Below are positions 62,784 to 64,000 of a stretch of 64,000 nt of DNA, one piece after another (within the stretch, counting starts at the first letter, position 1; each line of letters starts with the position of its first letter). The notes beneath the pieces were generated by a model. That model had not been told where the DNA came from, made no database searches, and was given only the letters and a program-made list of their open reading frames with translations. The translations under genes and the position numbers were made by a program. Origin of the DNA: DASRAJ01 sp035638255 (GTDB lineage: Bacteria > Bacteroidota > Bacteroidia > Chitinophagales > UBA10324); the NCBI GenBank assembly GCA_035638255.1, contig DASRAJ010000164.1, positions 1-64,000 on the forward strand, written 5' to 3'.

Positions 62784-63473
62784 TCACTTCTGCTCAATCT
62801 CTTTTATAAAATTCTTCGTCTTTAATCTTTTCTGAAATGAATCGCTGTCATTTGATTTCGGGAATGGGACATTTGGTACAGGCACATTCAGAAACTTGCA
62901 AAGCGGTTCCCAGCCGTCTTTCACTTCGTACACCAGTAATTTTTCAGCGGGCACATGTCGTTTCACTTCTTCATTCCACCGCGTGAATTTCTCTTTCATC
63001 CAAACTTCATCATCCATTCGCCCTTCAAGGAAACCAAAGTGAATAATGCTGAGTCCTGAACGGAATGCTCTCGGCATGATGCGAAGGGTAGATGAAAAGA
63101 TGCCGCCCAACCTCATGGCAATCAGCATTCCGGTGGGCATTTTTCTGAACTTAAAAATTGTCTTGCTCGCACTCTCATACCACTTGTCTTTATCGCGAAC
63201 ACTCAGGATCACTTTCGCATCAGGATATTTCTCAAGGAATTGTTTGTAGAAAATGCAGGCAGGAAAATCCACTGACGACTGATAGCCGTCGAAAAGTTTT
63301 TCATAGTCCGGTTTTTCACCATGGTGCAGTTTCTCCCAGTAAACAATATCCTGCGGATGCTTCATCAATTCAAATGCATGATAGCATTTACCGAAGTCGA
63401 GAATTTCGAGCGCTTTCTTGAGGGATTCAGTTCCGGTGCGCCCCCATCCGGCGCCTATTACTTTTAATGACAT
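62784..63473 (-). CDS. Sulfotransferase-like family protein
   Basis: A 229-residue P-loop protein: IGAGWGRTGTESLKKALEIL carries the 5'-phosphosulfate-binding loop, and YPDAKVILSVRDKDKWYES the 3'-phosphate-binding strand. It matches the small sulfotransferase group often found in environmental bacteria. The sulfated product is unknown; no signal peptide. Confidence 0.82.
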   Translation of the reverse strand: MSLKVIGAGWGRTGTESLKKALEILDFGKCYHAFELMKHPQDIVYWEKLHHGEKPDYEKLFDGYQSSVDFPACIFYKQFLEKYPDAKVILSVRDKDKWYESASKTIFKFRKMPTGMLIAMRLGGIFSSTLRIMPRAFRSGLSIIHFGFLEGRMDDEVWMKEKFTRWNEEVKRHVPAEKLLVYEVKDGWEPLCKFLNVPVPNVPFPKSNDSDSFQKRLKTKNFIKEIEQK

Positions 63474-63554
63474 GATCGCTGAATTTTATTTCAGTAAATG
63501 AGAGAGGCTGTTCGCGTCACTCCGTTTCAGACTTGCACCAGTGTACTTGATTCT

Positions 63555-64000
63555 TTAATCATTATGAATCACCGCAAATTTCATATTCTGCGGTTTTCCT
63601 GAATGAAGATTCTCGCACCTGAGTATGTAAAATCCGGCAGGTAAATCTGCTGTTGACAGCCCAATAGATGAGTTAGTCGAAGCAATTTCTTTCACCATTT
63701 TTCCATCCACTGTATAAAGAGAAATCAAGATGTCGTCGCCAAAATTTTTGCATTCGATCTGAAGTGTTTGATCGGCGGGTGTGGGAAATAATTTAACCTC
63801 ATAGACAGAATTCACGGTTGCAGTTTGCAATCCGATGACCAGGTAACAAGCGGAAGTATCACTGCATCCGGAAGAATCAGAAATGATTACAGCATAATTT
63901 CCATTAATCGTAACTGTGAAAACCTGATCTGTCGCTCCTGAAATTGCTTGCCATCCATTATTGCAATCAACCCACTGATAATTTGCGGAGGGAAAATTTG
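63555..64000 (-). CDS. C-terminal end of a T9SS cargo protein, 5' end beyond window
   Basis: The frame stays open to the last base of the window; the apparent start at 63830 is internal. Visible are an Ig-like/SprB-type tail (WQAISGATDQVFTV, NYAVIISDSSGCSDTSACYL), then the type A sorting domain (VKLFPTPADQTLQIEC, DLPAGFYILRC). It is the tail of a larger surface protein. Confidence 0.82.
   Translation of the reverse strand, partial: NFPSANYQWVDCNNGWQAISGATDQVFTVTINGNYAVIISDSSGCSDTSACYLVIGLQTATVNSVYEVKLFPTPADQTLQIECKNFGDDILISLYTVDGKMVKEIASTNSSIGLSTADLPAGFYILRCENLHSGKPQNMKFAVIHND

Overview
The window looks like a chromosomal segment of a Bacteroidota bacterium, probably in or near the Chitinophagales/Saprospirales. 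The grounds are: about ten proteins with a type IX secretion (T9SS) type A C-terminal sorting domain; lipoproteins and Q-ending signal peptides typical of the phylum; several TAnnTTTG promoter boxes; an ECF sigma factor/membrane regulator pair; NPHFLFN-type LytS/LytTR signalling; and a BacA-type UppP. No phage, plasmid or conjugation module and no rRNA operon was seen. One tRNA-like gene is present.

Layout. 0-1.8 kb: the 3' part of glutaryl-CoA dehydrogenase followed by a graveyard holding a second, broken copy of its 3' end and an antitoxin-like fragment. 1.8-7.6 kb: a giant secreted protein of seven 79-residue Cys-rich repeats, then an ECF sigma / membrane protein / PKD lipoprotein operon. 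7.6-12.9 kb: epoxide hydrolase, a sialidase-like T9SS protein, and a DUF3494 ice-binding lipoprotein whose gene lies between two 32-bp direct repeats and shares a 36-bp upstream element with the epoxide hydrolase gene. 13-20.8 kb: a mostly minus-strand run of small lipoproteins, a seven-blade FG-GAP propeller, a MORN-cytochrome c fusion, two DUF4386 proteins and a vanadium haloperoxidase-like enzyme. 21-34.8 kb: LytS/LytTR pair, VOC proteins, methyltransferases, TPR protein, hydrolase and T9SS cargo. 34.9-42.3 kb: phosphohexomutase-Uma2-DUF2279, M19-like peptidase, a broken nucleotidyltransferase module and an S9 peptidase.

42.5-48.5 kb holds the most coherent system. A tightly overlapping minus-strand operon encodes an NrtR-type regulator, NMN adenylyltransferase-Nudix, nicotinamide phosphoribosyltransferase, ADP-ribosylglycohydrolase and a divergent PRPP-synthetase-like protein. 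It is preceded by two matching palindromes (TGTGTA-N5-TACACA, 52 bp apart) and ends 4 bp from a convergent kptA. Together these could free ADP-ribose from targets, cleave it or reactivate it, and rebuild NAD+, under control of an ADP-ribose-sensing repressor. The PRPP-synthetase-like member lacks the usual ATP loop and has a changed sugar-phosphate loop, so its substrate may not be ribose 5-phosphate.

48.8-64 kb: a beta-helix protein, two tandem GloVer-repeat T9SS paralogs, a reductase with a substituted catalytic tyrosine, the uppP-truB-ribF operon, a 46-residue His-rich lipoprotein, a DUF4139 protein with an inserted carboxypeptidase-regulatory domain, a heavy-metal-binding protein, a sulfotransferase-like protein and the C-terminal end of another T9SS cargo protein. 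Functional statements come from recognised motifs and remembered family features; no database search was run.
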